DNA of 52,167 nt from Desulfobacterales bacterium (GTDB lineage Bacteria > Desulfobacterota > Desulfobacteria > Desulfobacterales > ETH-SRB1). Of the stretch, positions 1 through 9,043 are shown one piece after another. Made by a program: the position numbers and the translations under genes. The stretch is from assembly GCA_030610995.1 (NCBI GenBank), contig JAUWQO010000008.1:1-52167 (forward strand), given 5' to 3'. The notes beneath the pieces are model-generated. The model was not told where the DNA came from. It made no database searches and worked only from the letters and a program-made list of their open reading frames with translations. The stretch's first letter is position 1, and the number at the start of each line of letters is the position of its first letter.

Positions 1-332
1 CAGTTTATCGGTTAAACGCGGAGAGCAATTGGCTATAAGCCACAATTACTCGTTAAAAGCTTAACAGTAACTTATAAACTAATGTACGTCCCGAAGTCCT
101 ACGCGCCGCCGTCCCGAAAGCCGCCGTAAAATAGTCTTAACTTTCAGTTTATCCCCATGCACTTCATGCTTTTCAGGCGTTTTTTTCATTAGACTATGTT
201 AACGCTGATTGTTTTTCAACAAAACAACCCACCATTGTTCCTGTAAAGACAGGGAGTTTCCCAAGCTGTGTGCGGACTTGCGGGACGTGTTTAGTCGTTA
301 TCACATCTTGATTGGAAAATGAATATTTCCCC
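1..332. other. intergenic, no gene recognised
   Basis: I see no convincing coding frame, RNA gene or repeat shared with the rest of the window. It may hold the 3' flank of a gene lying outside the window. The last bases lead into the promoter of the TetR gene. Confidence 0.5.
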
Positions 333-361
333 TTGACTAAATGTCGGATATCAATTATATG
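333..361 (+). promoter_or_regulatory. sigma70-type promoter of tetR paralogue 1
   Basis: TTGACT (333-338), a 17-bp spacer and TATATG (356-361). The same -35 box and spacer length occur before the TetR gene at 19446 and in the decayed copy at 8816, so this is a conserved unit. An autoregulatory operator could overlap the spacer (inference). Confidence 0.6.
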
Positions 362-393
362 GCTTTTTAGGAAATAAATGGGATTCAGAAATT

Positions 394-1023
394 ATGGGAA
401 TACGGGAAAGGAAAGAACGGGAAAAAGGAAGAAGGCGGCAGCAGATAATGATAGCCGCAAAAAGGGTATTTTCCTTAAAGGGCTTTAACAAGGCTACAAT
501 GGAAGATATTGCCAATGAAGCTGAGTTAAGTCCAGGCACCCTTTATCTTTATTTTAAAAACAAAGATGAGTTATGTGCTTCCCTTTCTCTCAGGATACTG
601 CAATATCTGAATATTAAATTAAAACATGTAAGCAGTGAAAAGGATTTAGAGCCGAAACAGAAAATAAAAGCATTAAAAGAAGCTATGTATGATGTTTATG
701 AATTTGATCCTTTAATACTTATCAACATGTTTCATCTACAATCAAGTGAAAGCCTTAACAATTTATCCCCCCAGCTAATTTCAGACATAAAAGAATTGTC
801 AAATAATTCAATCAAGGAAATGGCTGATATATTTGAAGAGGGAATAAAGAAAAATGTTTTTATAGATAAGAAACCGGTTGTTCTTGCAGAAACACTGTGG
901 GCTCTTTTTTCCGGTGCCGTACTTCGCGAAGAAAGCAAAAGAGTTATTAAGAACAATAAGGACTATTTAAAACTAACCCTTGAAGACGATTTTGAAATAT
1001 TTGCCAGGGGAATAAAAAGATAG
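394..1023 (+). CDS. TetR/AcrR family transcriptional regulator (paralogue 1)
   Basis: A 209-residue one-domain repressor. The N-terminal DNA-binding domain spans about residues 13-60, with the TetR signature [19 protein letters not shown] whose recognition helix lies near 46-53; the rest is a helical ligand/dimerisation domain without a recognisable ligand motif. The first 60 residues differ from the TetR protein encoded at 19446 at only about nine positions, so the two are recent paralogues that probably read similar operators. ATG 394 is chosen because the paralogue starts at the same residue; no strong Shine-Dalgarno precedes either start. It has no adjacent operon partner: repeats follow and pgk converges on it. 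A role in fatty-acid or acyl-CoA control is inferred from the paralogue next to acs. Confidence 0.85.
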   Translation: MGIRERKEREKGRRRQQIMIAAKRVFSLKGFNKATMEDIANEAELSPGTLYLYFKNKDELCASLSLRILQYLNIKLKHVSSEKDLEPKQKIKALKEAMYDVYEFDPLILINMFHLQSSESLNNLSPQLISDIKELSNNSIKEMADIFEEGIKKNVFIDKKPVVLAETLWALFSGAVLREESKRVIKNNKDYLKLTLEDDFEIFARGIKR

Positions 1024-1035
1024 TAACAATTTAGC

Positions 1036-1082
1036 CTTTTGAAAAAGAATCTGACAGGATAACAGGATAGACAAGATTTTTA
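1036..1082. repeat. intergenic repeat family M, copy 1
   Basis: About 47 bp containing the core ACAGGATAACAGGATA followed by an ACAAGATTTT run. A second copy lies inverted at 34071-34117, including the flanking TGAAAAA stretch. Confidence 0.6.
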
Positions 1083-1170
1083 ATTCCCTCTCCTAATGGC
1101 ATGGTCGTAAGATTAAGAAATAAAATGTTTACGATAAGAGAATATTTAACGGCAGAGTAAAGCGTTTTTT

Positions 1171-1283
1171 GAACGTCCAACATCGAACATCGAATGATGA
1201 AATCGCTTTGCTCCGCCGGTTTATAAATTGGCAGAATACCTTATTCAAAATTCGACGTTGGACGTTCGATGTTCGATGTTCAT
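1171..1283. repeat. heptamer snap-back array, family A, copy 1 (intact)
   Basis: Left arm of imperfect 7-bp words (CGAACAT, CGAACGT, CCAACAT), a hinge with GCTCCGCC, a TTTATAAATTGGCAGAATACC stretch split here as TTTATAAATT and GGCAGAATACC, then a right arm that is the reverse complement of the left. Other copies are at 24344, 38941 (one arm) and 42037. Confidence 0.8.
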
Positions 1284-1324
1284 AGCCTTTTAGCTTGACG
1301 GCTACGTCCTTGATATTGGATTGT
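1284..1324. repeat. intergenic repeat family N, copy 1
   Basis: About 40 bp around GGCTACGTCCTTGATATTGG, directly joined to family A copy 1. Its reverse complement recurs at 35496-35543. Confidence 0.6.
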
Positions 1325-1350
1325 AATCTGCAAGAATCGCGATGCTTTTA

Positions 1351-1395
1351 GACCCATTCGATGGGTCTTCATCAAACCACCCGTTCTACGGGTGG
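1351..1395 (-). terminator. double hairpin downstream of pgk
   Basis: Two perfect short hairpins in series, GACCCAT/ATGGGTC (1351-1367) and CCACCCGT/ACGGGTGG (1377-1395), just after the pgk stop. They lack a long T-tract, so they may act as a 3' stabiliser rather than a classical intrinsic terminator. Confidence 0.5.
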
Positions 1396-1413
1396 TAGGT
1401 GATTTTAAGACCT

Positions 1414-2727
1414 TTACTCCTTTGGATGTTTTCCTCCATTTTTCATAAGGGCTTTGACTGGTTCGAGGCCGTAAGGGGTGCCTTCTTCTATAGCCTTTAG
1501 CACTGTGCCGCCTCCGGTGAAAAAGAAATACTGGGCGTTGTCCATGGCTGCCAGATACAGGCCGGGGCTGAGGTTTTTAAATTCCTGAAGGGTATCTCCG
1601 CCGCCGTAAAGCTTTTGTGCTTGTGTATTCTGATCAATTGTACGGTCAAGTTTTTCCGAACCCTCGAAAAAGAGCGGTGTAAATCCCATGACCGCGTTAA
1701 CAAGGATAGTTTTAGCCGAACCGATAACATCGGCGACCTCAGGAACATCAAACGATTCAGGAGCAACATCAAGGAAGTATCCATATTTGTTTCCCGGCTT
1801 AAAATCCATGATGTTGAGTGTCCTGAATTTTCCTTCAACACGCCCCTCAATAGTATCCGACTCGACTACAATGGGTAGCTCAACAATCTTTTTGGCCTCC
1901 TGGTCCTGCTTAACAAGTTCTTTGGCCGCATTAATGTCTGATTCGCTCACACCGGCCACCCGAATATCGTATTTGGCGCACAAAAAGGTATTATAGATAA
2001 TTCCGCCAAGCAGCAGGTGATCAACCTTCTTATAAATCTCGTTTAGAGGCCCGATTTTGGTGTCGTATTTCGCTCCGGCTACAACAGCCACAAAAGGTCT
2101 TTCCGGTTCCAGAACCCTTCTCAGGTGAGCTATTTCCCTTTGCATGAGAAATCCGGCAAAACTGGGCAGATATTTGGTTACATCACAGGTGGAAGCATGA
2201 GGCTGCCATGAACCAAAAGCGTCGTTGACAAAGACATCGGCAAGGCCGGCAAGTTGCAGGGCAAAACGCTTTCTTATATCGCCTGTGGCCTCCTCTCCTT
2301 CAAACCAGCGTGTGTTGGGAAGATAAATGCCTCCTATCCGACGGGCGCGCAAATCGCGTATATGCCAGTTGATGGATGTGTCGATCTGTTTAATACCAGC
2401 ATCAGGATCAACCGGAAACTGTGGTACCGAGAATTTTGTATGCAGTTTTCGTTCAAGGTATTCGACAACAGGCTGTACAGAAGTGTTGTCTTCTACTTTG
2501 ATTTTACCTGTTTTCTTGTCTCGTGTTCGGCCAACGTGCGTCATAAGTATGGGCCTGCCACCCCTTTCAACAATATTGTATAGAGTCCCCAGAGTGGCGT
2601 CAATCCGGTACGGATCCCTGATCATCCCTTTTTTGACAACATTATGGTCTACTCTAACCAGAACGATTTTGTCTTTCAAGTCAGCGTTCTGGACAAGCGG
2701 CAGCCTGGGGTCCAATTCTAAATTCAT
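1414..2727 (-). CDS. pgk: phosphoglycerate kinase (divergent, long form)
   Basis: Cytoplasmic glycolytic/gluconeogenic enzyme converting 1,3-bisphosphoglycerate and ADP to 3-phosphoglycerate and ATP. Recognisable blocks in order are VRVDHNV (usual VRVDFNVP), THVGR (usual THLGRP), the GAK motif in VVAGAKYDTKIGPL, YGGGDT and the C-terminal FFTGGGTVLKAIEEG glycine loop. At 437 residues it exceeds the usual length of about 390-400, with extra sequence around residues 60-130 and 270-310. ATG 2727 is the first in-frame start and keeps the family N-terminus. It is monocistronic, with hairpins after its stop and repeat DNA upstream. The family call is firm; whether it is the main PGK of the cell cannot be told from this window. 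Confidence 0.9.
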   Translation of the reverse strand: MNLELDPRLPLVQNADLKDKIVLVRVDHNVVKKGMIRDPYRIDATLGTLYNIVERGGRPILMTHVGRTRDKKTGKIKVEDNTSVQPVVEYLERKLHTKFSVPQFPVDPDAGIKQIDTSINWHIRDLRARRIGGIYLPNTRWFEGEEATGDIRKRFALQLAGLADVFVNDAFGSWQPHASTCDVTKYLPSFAGFLMQREIAHLRRVLEPERPFVAVVAGAKYDTKIGPLNEIYKKVDHLLLGGIIYNTFLCAKYDIRVAGVSESDINAAKELVKQDQEAKKIVELPIVVESDTIEGRVEGKFRTLNIMDFKPGNKYGYFLDVAPESFDVPEVADVIGSAKTILVNAVMGFTPLFFEGSEKLDRTIDQNTQAQKLYGGGDTLQEFKNLSPGLYLAAMDNAQYFFFTGGGTVLKAIEEGTPYGLEPVKALMKNGGKHPKE

Positions 2728-2779
2728 TTTTTTACCATCGATTTATGAACTCGTAAAAAGCCAAAGTCCACCCTTTTGT

Positions 2780-2804
2780 CATTCCCGCGAAGGCGGGAAT
2801 CCAG
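2780..2804. repeat. short palindromic repeat family K, copy 1
   Basis: CATTCCCGC GAAG GCGGGAAT CCAG, a compact hairpin of a type widespread in bacterial intergenic DNA. A second copy, inverted, lies at 6501-6527 before purC. The remaining DNA between pgk and dodecin shows no gene. Confidence 0.65.
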
Positions 2805-2956
2805 TAATTATGTAAAGTTACACAAGAGGGTTTTACATTAATCTTCGAAATTAGTACTTTCAAATAACTAAATCATAACCTTTTGATATGATTGACAAGT
2901 TGTTTTCGGTTACAGTGCCGCGAAGCGGCATAACTTAGCTTTTTACGAAGTCATCA

Positions 2957-3172
2957 TTAATCGCGAGGTTCATATTTAAAGGACAGGTTTACCCTTGCAC
3001 GGTAGGCGGTCACCATCCCGTTTTCAACCTTCATATCAAGCTTGACTATTTCTGCGATTCTCAAGTTTTTAAGAGACTTTCCGGCTGTCTCAACAGCATT
3101 TTTAGCCGCATCTTCCCATGAAACATCACTTGTTCCTACCAATTCGATAATTTTGTAAACACTTTCAGCCAT
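2957..3172 (-). CDS. dodecin family flavin-binding protein
   Basis: A 71-residue protein with the dodecin fold pattern: it begins MAESVYKIIELVGTS, carries the WEDAAKNAVETAGKSLKNL helix and ends in the paired strands MKVENGMVTAYRARVNLSF. Family members assemble into hollow dodecamers that store or sequester FMN, riboflavin or related flavins in the cytoplasm; bacterial dodecins use a Trp (here in SWEDA) for stacking flavins. A strong Shine-Dalgarno (AAGGAGG) precedes the ATG at 3172. Monocistronic, with repeat B1 upstream. Confidence 0.9.
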   Translation of the reverse strand: MAESVYKIIELVGTSDVSWEDAAKNAVETAGKSLKNLRIAEIVKLDMKVENGMVTAYRARVNLSFKYEPRD

Positions 3173-3204
3173 AATTTTCCTCCTTGTAGAATTTATTGAT
3201 TAAG

Positions 3205-3347
3205 TAACCGTTCACGGAACGTTGAAATTAGAAAATAGAAATTGGAAATTTGGCCTTCATGCTTTTGTACTGTTCTTTCCAATTTCCAATTTCTATTTTA
3301 ATCTCTCCCTAATTTCTACTTTCCAATTTCAAGCCGTGAACGGCTAC
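3205..3347. repeat. 150-bp terminal-inverted-repeat element, family B, copy 1
   Basis: Ends CCGTTCACGG and CCGTGAACGG form a perfect 10-bp inverted repeat. Inside are arms of 7-bp words of the CCAATTT/CTAATTT type in opposite orientations and a unique core CTTCATGCTTTTGTACTG. Further copies are at 11685, 14934, 20116, 32409 and (split) 33675. Confidence 0.85.
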
Positions 3348-3483
3348 GCCTATTTATAGCAAAATTCAAAGGTCTCAATACGGAATAAATGGCGAGGGTT
3401 ATCAATGTGGGAATTTATGATGAGAGGAGCATCTCGTCTGAAGTCGATGAGACGCTCACAAACAGATATTGAAGCTATGCTAT

Positions 3484-3684
3484 TTATAACTTAGTGACGT
3501 TTTTTGCCTCAGGCCCACGATCACTTTCTTCAACTTCAAAGCTAACCTTGTCGCCTTTTTCCAGGCTTTTGAATCCTGTCATATTGATGGCGGAATGGTG
3601 AACAAAAAGATCTTTATCACCTTCCTGCTCAATAAAGCCATATCCCTTCTTATTGCTAAACCATTTTACTATTCCTTCTGCCAA
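3484..3684 (-). CDS. cold-shock domain protein (CspA family)
   Basis: A 66-residue single OB-fold protein that binds single-stranded RNA/DNA and melts mRNA secondary structure. RNP1 is visible as KGYGFIEQ and RNP2 as DLFVHHSAI; the Trp-Phe of [14 protein letters not shown] is intact. The start is TTG at 3684, supported by a near-perfect AGGAGG about 9 bases upstream; no ATG is available at the family N-terminus. An imperfect hairpin (about 3426-3456) lies downstream of the stop and could end the transcript. Upstream is a family C repeat rather than an obvious long cold-shock leader. Confidence 0.92.
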   Translation of the reverse strand: MAEGIVKWFSNKKGYGFIEQEGDKDLFVHHSAINMTGFKSLEKGDKVSFEVEESDRGPEAKNVTKL

Positions 3685-3727
3685 AGTTTTTACCTCCTTA
3701 ATGAACTTAGTTCGCTTCGCTCACAAT

Positions 3728-3812
3728 TGGTCAAGTGGTCGAGTGGTTGATTAGTCAAGTGGTTCAAGAACCCTTACAACTCGACGACTTGACCATTTAA
3801 CTACTCGACTAA
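3728..3812. repeat. octamer snap-back array, family C, copy 1
   Basis: Words of the type GGTCGAGT, then the reverse complement ACTCGACC-type words. The 5' flank TTCGCTTCGCTCACAATTGG is identical to that of copy 4 at 35259. Confidence 0.75.
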
Positions 3813-3907
3813 AGTCACAGGAATTCCAATAGGTTGTAGAAATTCCGAGACGTTCTATTATAAGTCCATGTATCACAACCGCCGCTCAAGGTTTTTCTCG
3901 TAGCTCA

Positions 3908-3984
3908 TGGTCGGGACGACTGGATTTGAACCAGCGACCCCAGCGTCCCGAACGCTGTGCTCTACCAGGCTGAGCCACGTCCCG
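3908..3984 (-). tRNA. tRNA-Pro (anticodon CGG)
   Basis: Read on the minus strand the 77 bases fold into a standard cloverleaf: acceptor CGGGACG pairs with CGTCCCG, discriminator A, encoded CCA, anticodon stem CAGCG/CGCTG with loop TTCGGGA (anticodon CGG, reading CCG), T-loop TTCAAAT. The C1-G72 pair is typical of bacterial tRNA-Pro. It lies about 85 bp downstream of the purA stop on the same strand. Confidence 0.95.
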
Positions 3985-4068
3985 ACATTTTGCAGTTTTT
4001 ATTTCAATAAACTTTATATGTCAATTAATAATGATAATGAATTTGTAAAAAGTCGAATTCATCAGGTG

Positions 4069-5370
<1,302 letters not shown>

Positions 5371-5439
5371 TTATATAATTATTTCAGGTTGTTTTCCCGA
5401 TTAGTTCATGCAAAGGATTCAATCCTTATGATCCTTATT

Positions 5440-5907
5440 TTAAAAAATTTTGTTTCTTTTTTCGCGAAAAAATGTCTGAATTATGTTTTTGCATTCATCG
5501 TTGCAAACATTGCACACCATTTCAGGCCTGTGATTTAACCTCATATCATCTGCCAGGCTATACAGCGAACCTGCTGCTCCCCATCCGGGATCATTTGCCC
5601 CAAAAACAACCCTTGATATTCTGGCGTGGATAATTGCGCCCATACACATAATACAAGGTTCAATCGTAACATACAGAGTTGTCTTTAACAATCTGTAATT
5701 TTGAATCTTTTTGGCTGCTTCACGTATTGCCAATATTTCTGCATGCGCTGTAGGATCGGCAAGACTTATGACCTGGTTGTGTGCGGATGACAGGATTTTA
5801 CCTGATTCCACGGCAATAAGCGCTCCAATTGGAACTTCATACTTTTGCCTGGCTTGTGCAGCCTCCTTTAACGCAAGTTTCATAAATTTTATATGAATTG
5901 CATCCAT
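5440..5907 (-). CDS. tadA: tRNA-specific adenosine deaminase
   Basis: Converts A34 to inosine in the anticodon of tRNA-Arg(ACG), letting it read CGU, CGC and CGA. The 155-residue protein shows the zinc deaminase motifs DPTAHAEILAIREA (catalytic His-Ala-Glu) and EPCIMCMGAIIHARI (PCxxC zinc ligands), plus the KYEVPIGALI N-terminal strand. ATG 5907 gives the family N-terminus MKLALKEA after eight extra residues; the internal ATG at residue 9 is a possible alternative. Its presumed substrate tRNA gene lies 350 bp away on the opposite strand. A family E repeat starts four bases upstream of the start, so the promoter must lie within repeat DNA. Confidence 0.95.
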   Translation of the reverse strand: MDAIHIKFMKLALKEAAQARQKYEVPIGALIAVESGKILSSAHNQVISLADPTAHAEILAIREAAKKIQNYRLLKTTLYVTIEPCIMCMGAIIHARISRVVFGANDPGWGAAGSLYSLADDMRLNHRPEMVCNVCNDECKNIIQTFFREKRNKIF

Positions 5908-5910
5908 TTA

Positions 5911-6204
5911 TGAACTTATAAAATCCTAAATTTCAAGCATCAAATTACAAATAAATCCCAAATTTCAATCCCGCCTGCCACTACGAACTCGCCAGCCAGC
6001 CAAGCCCGCAAGACGAGGCGGCCTGGTGCACGAGCGGGCAGGATTCAATGACCAAAACATGTTTGGAGTTTCAAACCTGCCCGACGGACGGCAGACGGGT
6101 TTAGGTCATTTACGGGTTTGGGATTTTGAATTTTGGTCATTGTAATTTGTTTGATATTTGTTATTTGATATTTGTTATTTCAGGAAAGGAAATTCCTATA
6201 CAAT
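5911..6204. repeat. snap-back element family E, copy 1, with two GC-rich insertions
   Basis: Arms resemble CAAATTACAAATAAATCCC and its complement, ending in GGAAATTCCTATAC. Copies at 37756 and 43101 share both arms. Here the hinge is interrupted by GC-rich palindromes (5970-6042 and 6076-6099) where the other copies carry family C arrays. Confidence 0.8.
5970..6042. repeat. GC-rich palindromic insertion P1
   Basis: A 73-bp GC-rich block with ends CCCGCCTGCCA and GCGGGCAGG, set into AT-rich repeat E. Removing it restores the uninterrupted sequence seen in the other E copies, so it is a clean insertion with no clear target duplication. A smaller one, CCTGCCCG..CAGACGGG, is at 6076-6099. Confidence 0.65.
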
Positions 6205-6256
6205 GAACTTATCGTTGACATGAAGATTGATAATATCGTAATATTTAACATCTTGT

Positions 6257-6334
<78 letters not shown>

Positions 6335-6500
6335 ATCAAATCTCAAATCGGCAAATCGGCCATCTGATCGGAACAAAGCAACGCCGGTTTTTTACTACTT
6401 TTCAGATTTGTTTTTCTTAGTCAAGGAAGATCGTATTTTTCTCATGGATTCTCCTTGCGCTCTTCATAAGTTCTGGTAAATGTTTTGGCAAACGAATTGT

Positions 6501-6527
6501 CTGGATTCCCGGCTACGCGGGAATGAC
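6501..6527. repeat. short palindromic repeat family K, copy 2
   Basis: CTGGATTCCCG GCTA CGCGGGAATGAC, the inverted counterpart of 2780-2804. It ends 23 bp before the purC start, so it lies in the purC leader. Confidence 0.65.
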
Positions 6528-6550
6528 GCCTGAACTGAAAGGATCTTCTT

Positions 6551-7444
6551 GTGGACAAAATAGTGTTTGAAACTAATTTCCCTGAATTAAATCTAATAAA
6601 AAGCGGCAAGGTGAGGGATATATACGACCTTGATGAATGCCTTTTAATGGTGGCGACCGATAGAATTTCCGCATTTGATGTTATCATGCCGGATACCATC
6701 CCTGAAAAAGGAAAAATTCTAACACAAATTTCACTCTTCTGGTTCAAAGCAATGGAGCCTATTTTACCCAACCATGTTATTGCCAGCAATGTGGATGAGT
6801 ATCCTCCTGTATGCAAACCTTATGCTGAAACTCTTCGCGGAAGAAGCATGCTTGTTAAAAAAGCAGAGCCGCTTCCTGTTGAATGTGTAGTCAGGGGATA
6901 TATATCCGGGTCAGGCTGGATATCTTATCAAAAATCAGGAAGTGTATGCGGCATAAAGCTTCCCAAAGGCCTGAAAGAATCGGACAGACTTCCTGAACCG
7001 ATTTTTACCCCTTCAACAAAAGAGGAGACAGGCACCCATGATATAAACATAGATTTTGAAGAGGCCGCAAAGAGAATAGGGGAAGCAGATGCAAACTTGG
7101 TTAAAGAGCTTAGTATTGCAATCTATAAAAAGGGTGTTGAATTAGCTGATAAAAAAGGGATAATAATTGCAGACACAAAATTTGAATTCGGCCGCGCTGG
7201 TAAAGATATCATCCTTATTGATGAGGTGCTGACACCTGATTCATCAAGATTCTGGTTAAAAGAGACTTACAGGCCCGGTGGTTCGCAAAAAAGTTTTGAC
7301 AAACAATATGTTAGAGATTACCTGATTTCCATAAACTGGGACAGAAAGCCGCCAGGGCCAAATCTCCCGAAGGAAGTAGTTGAGAATACACGTAAAAAAT
7401 ATATGGAAGCATTAAAACTGCTGACAGGTACGGATTTGAGCTGA
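6551..7444 (+). CDS. purC: phosphoribosylaminoimidazole-succinocarboxamide synthase (SAICAR synthetase)
   Basis: Seventh step of IMP synthesis: CAIR + aspartate + ATP to SAICAR. The 297 residues show the N-terminal [10 protein letters not shown] nucleotide loop, the substrate loop [16 protein letters not shown], the TKEETGTHD motif and [10 protein letters not shown], followed by the [14 protein letters not shown] motif. The start is GTG at 6551 behind an AAAGGA box. The length fits the longer form of the family (about 300 residues) rather than the short enterobacterial form of about 237. No operon partner; repeats follow the stop. Confidence 0.96.
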   Translation: MDKIVFETNFPELNLIKSGKVRDIYDLDECLLMVATDRISAFDVIMPDTIPEKGKILTQISLFWFKAMEPILPNHVIASNVDEYPPVCKPYAETLRGRSMLVKKAEPLPVECVVRGYISGSGWISYQKSGSVCGIKLPKGLKESDRLPEPIFTPSTKEETGTHDINIDFEEAAKRIGEADANLVKELSIAIYKKGVELADKKGIIIADTKFEFGRAGKDIILIDEVLTPDSSRFWLKETYRPGGSQKSFDKQYVRDYLISINWDRKPPGPNLPKEVVENTRKKYMEALKLLTGTDLS

Positions 7445-7466
7445 AAAAGAGAAGCGAAAAAAGAAC

Positions 7467-7592
7467 TATACTGGTTGCTCGTTGCACGTTACTGGTTGCT
7501 CGTTTCTTTAAAGTCCCCCTTTGAAGGGGGATTTAGGGGGATGTTATTTCAATGGCTTACACCCCCCTGCGCCCCCCTCAAGGGGGGAATTC
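7467..7592. repeat. repeat families I (heptamer) and H (CCCCC palindromes), copies 1
   Basis: 7467-7507 carries 7-bp words of the GTTGCTC/GTTACTG type; 7512-7592 has two inverted CCCCCTTT..AAGGGGG units, as at 33917, 35382, 38807 and 48166. I see no promoter-like element for the following gene that is separable from the repeats. Confidence 0.65.
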
Positions 7593-7655
7593 AAAAGATT
7601 TTCTCCTTCAGTTAATAACATCGAGTCCTCATTAGCAACCAGCAACGAGAATCTT

Positions 7656-8606
7656 ATGCGCTTTAAGATAAAGACAGTTCCTCTCTCATGTATTGATTCA
7701 GAAGATAATACCTATCGTATCACAACAAAAACAAAATTAAATGATCTTATCAATTCCATTAATAAAGTGGGGTTGATAAATCCGCCGTTATTAATAGAAA
7801 AAGGATCGGCATTTACTATCGTATGCGGTTTCTGCCGGATTGAAGCATGCCGATATCTTGGATGGGCCGCTCTTGAAGCAAAAATACTGGATTCTGATAC
7901 AAGCAGACTTCAATGTGCAAAGATTGCAATAGCAGATAATTCTCTACAAAGGCAGCTTAACCTGATCGAAAAGTCTAAAGCGTTAAGCATGCTTTCCAGC
8001 TTTTATAAAGATTCTATTAGCCTTTCTAAGGCAGCATCGGCCCTTGATTTGCCGGAAAATCCATCTTTGATAGAAAAGATTAAAAATATTTGCCGCCTCC
8101 CATTGTCTATTCAGGATTGCATACTTTCAAATACTATTTCTTTAAGTATGGCCGTGGAGCTTAGCATGCTTGAACAGGATGCGGGAATTTTACTGGCAAA
8201 CATTTTTCATGAATTTAAATTAAGTTTAAATAAGCAAAAAGAAATAATTACCCTGATTAAAGAAATCGCATTTCGCGAAAACATTTCTATGATGGAAGTA
8301 CTACGCAAATGCGATTTTTCGGATATTTTAAATAGAGAGGATCTTGACCGAACGCAAAAAACCCAAAAAATTAGAGCTTATTTAAAACAGAGGCGATTTC
8401 CTGAAATAACAAGAGCAAAAAGAGAATTTGAAAACAATGTCAAGGAGCTAAAGCTTGGCAAAGGCATAAAACTAATCCCTCCAGCCGATTTTGAAGGCCA
8501 AACCTATATGTTAAATTTAAGATTTAACACTATTAAGGAGCTTCAAGAACGTGCCGTCAAACTAAATAACATCGTGAAAAATCCCATCCTTGAGAAAATC
8601 CTTTAA
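7656..8606 (+). CDS. ParB N-terminal-like domain protein
   Basis: 316 residues from ATG 7656. This start is chosen because the open frame upstream (from 7521) consists only of repeat sequence. The N-terminal half follows the ParB/Spo0J pattern: KLNDLINSINKVGLINPPLL, then TIVCGFCRIEACRYLGW in the place of the ParB GERRxRA box, then an HTH-like stretch (about 120-165) resembling the ParB central DNA-binding helices. The CTP-binding box is divergent, with GFCRIEA keeping only the Arg. The C-terminal third is charged and helical and ends FNTIKELQERAVKLNNIV. There is no parA partner, so I infer a stand-alone regulator or nucleoid-associated protein rather than the chromosome partition protein. Confidence 0.75.
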   Translation: MRFKIKTVPLSCIDSEDNTYRITTKTKLNDLINSINKVGLINPPLLIEKGSAFTIVCGFCRIEACRYLGWAALEAKILDSDTSRLQCAKIAIADNSLQRQLNLIEKSKALSMLSSFYKDSISLSKAASALDLPENPSLIEKIKNICRLPLSIQDCILSNTISLSMAVELSMLEQDAGILLANIFHEFKLSLNKQKEIITLIKEIAFRENISMMEVLRKCDFSDILNREDLDRTQKTQKIRAYLKQRRFPEITRAKREFENNVKELKLGKGIKLIPPADFEGQTYMLNLRFNTIKELQERAVKLNNIVKNPILEKIL

Positions 8607-8627
8607 TCTTTTGAGGCGAAGCCGATA

Positions 8628-8707
8628 GCGGGCCTGTCCAACCACCGTGAGCGCTCAGGCGAGGCAGGCGGGCGATATAACGCATCCGCCAAAGCCCTCT
8701 GGCGGAT
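8628..8707. repeat. GC-rich palindrome P3 and hairpin family Q, copy 1
   Basis: 8628-8674 is a GC-rich P-type block (GCTCAGGCGAGGCAGGCGGG core). It is followed by the perfect hairpin ATCCGCCA/TGGCGGAT (8684-8707), which recurs at 45309 and may end the ParB-like gene's transcript. Confidence 0.55.
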
Positions 8708-8815
8708 AAAAGAAAAAATGCCATAATTAGAATTGATGCATGTTTTCGGGCTTAAATCCGTATAACCATGCGAAATATATGCAGAAAACTTAAATGTAAA
8801 TATATTATTTTTTTC

Positions 8816-8958
8816 TTGACTAAATAAAAAATATCTATTAGGAAAGCTTTTAGTGAATGAATTAGATTCAGTAAATTATGAGAATACAGAAAAAAGAATG
8901 TGAAAGTAGGTTGTTCCCGATCGGCAAGATAGCAAGGCAGAGAAAAGTCTGGCTCGTA
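8816..8958 (+). pseudogene. composite relic of a tetR-acs unit
   Basis: 8816-8844 repeats the tetR promoter (TTGACT, 17 bp, decayed -10 TAGGAA). About 8845-8908 matches the leader and first codons of the TetR gene at 19446, with small deletions. 8909-8922 (GGTTGTTCCCGATC) is identical to 22111-22124 inside acs. 8920-8958 matches acs 22202-22240 at 36 of 39 positions by my count (encoding IGKIAR.RKVWLV). The pieces keep their relative order, so this is a scar of a deleted tetR-acs locus, joined at short ATC microhomology. Confidence 0.75.
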
Positions 8959-9043
8959 AAGGCTGTGCAATCTGTCGCATTGATGGCATGTTTATGGCAA
9001 GGGGTTCGTTTGTTTTAACTTTTTAAAGAGAAGGGGGGAGTAA

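Noticed and set aside
2780-2804. Hairpin upstream of pgk read as a terminator
   Set aside because: It is a dispersed palindrome (second copy at 6501) with no T-tract, and it lies in the pgk leader.
6442-6816. 124-residue minus-strand frame across the purC start
   Set aside because: Shadow of purC with a repeat K palindrome inside.
7521-7655. N-terminal extension of the ParB-like protein
   Set aside because: Encoded by H and I repeat sequence; the domain starts at Met 7656.
8752-8970. 72-residue minus-strand frame
   Set aside because: Antisense to the tetR-acs scar and AT-rich leader; no family pattern.
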